Assembly (NCBI GenBank): GCA_903854805.1
Contig: CAINXK010000340.1
Coordinates: 1-13,931 of the forward strand
Source: an uncultured Anaerolineae bacterium
Lineage (GTDB): Bacteria > Chloroflexota > Anaerolineae > Anaerolineales > Villigracilaceae
Length of the DNA stretch: 13,931 nucleotides
Direction of reading: 5' to 3'
Part shown: positions 13,827 to 13,931 of the stretch, in pieces
How positions within the stretch are numbered: position 1 is the stretch's first letter
Layout of the letters: each line of letters starts with the position of its first letter
Notes under the pieces: model-generated
What the model was told of the DNA's origin: nothing
Seen by the model: the letters and a program-made list of their open reading frames with translations, nothing else
Database searches by the model: none
Made by a program: the position numbers and the translations under genes

Positions 13827-13907
13827 GGACGCGGACGAGCGCCGACAAGCGCGGAAAAAGCAAAAATCTTTTGGTTTTTCCGCGTACATCCGCGAAAATC
13901 CGCGTCC
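13827..13907. repeat. 81-nt foldback element built of 10-bp units
   Basis: GGACGCGGA (13827-13835) pairs exactly with TCCGCGTCC (13899-13907), CGCGGAAAAA (13850-13859) with TTTTTCCGCG (13875-13884), and CAAAA (13861-13865) with TTTTG (13869-13873). All pairs, plus GCG/CGC and GA/TC between them, share one axis, so the element folds as a single long interrupted hairpin with a 3-nt loop. Each arm is also periodic: GCGGA/GCCGA/GCGGA begin at 13831, 13841 and 13851, and CCGCG at 13880, 13890 and 13900. It lies 37 nt after the DUF6157 stop and may act as a transcript end or be a copy of a dispersed repeat. Confidence 0.8.
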
Positions 13908-13931
13908 AATTGGGGTTCTACCCTGCCGGCT

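Overview
The window reads as part of a bacterial chromosome with roughly balanced base composition. It is most likely from the Chloroflexota, in the Anaerolineae neighbourhood. That placement is an inference from domain architecture (seven-helix sensor heads on GGDEF proteins, a 5TMR-LYT head on an HD-GYP protein, long PAS/GAF chains, TTG starts, a DUF6157 protein); no rRNA or other marker gene is present to prove it.

Layout, left to right: the 3' end of a sensor histidine kinase (1-288, +); a lipoprotein of the phosphoesterase/acid phosphatase family (577-1536, +); a 7TM-PAS-GGDEF diguanylate cyclase starting at TTG (1799-3289, +); a 5TMR-PAS-PAS-HD-GYP c-di-GMP phosphodiesterase (3626-5701, +); a second 7TM cyclase with four PAS domains (5840-8485, +); an EamA-type permease on the opposite strand (8940-9848, -); a cytoplasmic cyclase with a degenerate receiver, four PAS domains, a GAF domain and GGEEF (10053-12977, +); and a small DUF6157 protein (13379-13789, +). 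No tRNA, rRNA, insertion sequence or CRISPR array was seen.

The dominant theme is cyclic di-GMP turnover. Four of the eight genes are large sensory proteins: three predicted synthases, all with intact catalytic and inhibitory motifs, and one predicted hydrolase placed between the two membrane cyclases. The two 7TM cyclases look like paralogues, so the cluster probably grew by duplication. Wide gaps between the genes (138-454 bp) suggest separate transcription units rather than one tight operon. No EAL domain or obvious c-di-GMP receptor is present, so the output of the system lies elsewhere.

The gaps hold unexplained structure: a hairpin-forming element with 10-bp periodicity after the last gene (13827-13907), a 14-bp perfect inverted repeat between the phosphodiesterase and the second 7TM cyclase (5744-5799), a palindrome overlapping a TATAAT box before the first cyclase (1658-1680), and a 41-nt similarity between two separate gaps (424-464 and 3360-3400). 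No clearly new system was found; the best candidates for a second look are these non-coding elements and the degenerate receiver domain.
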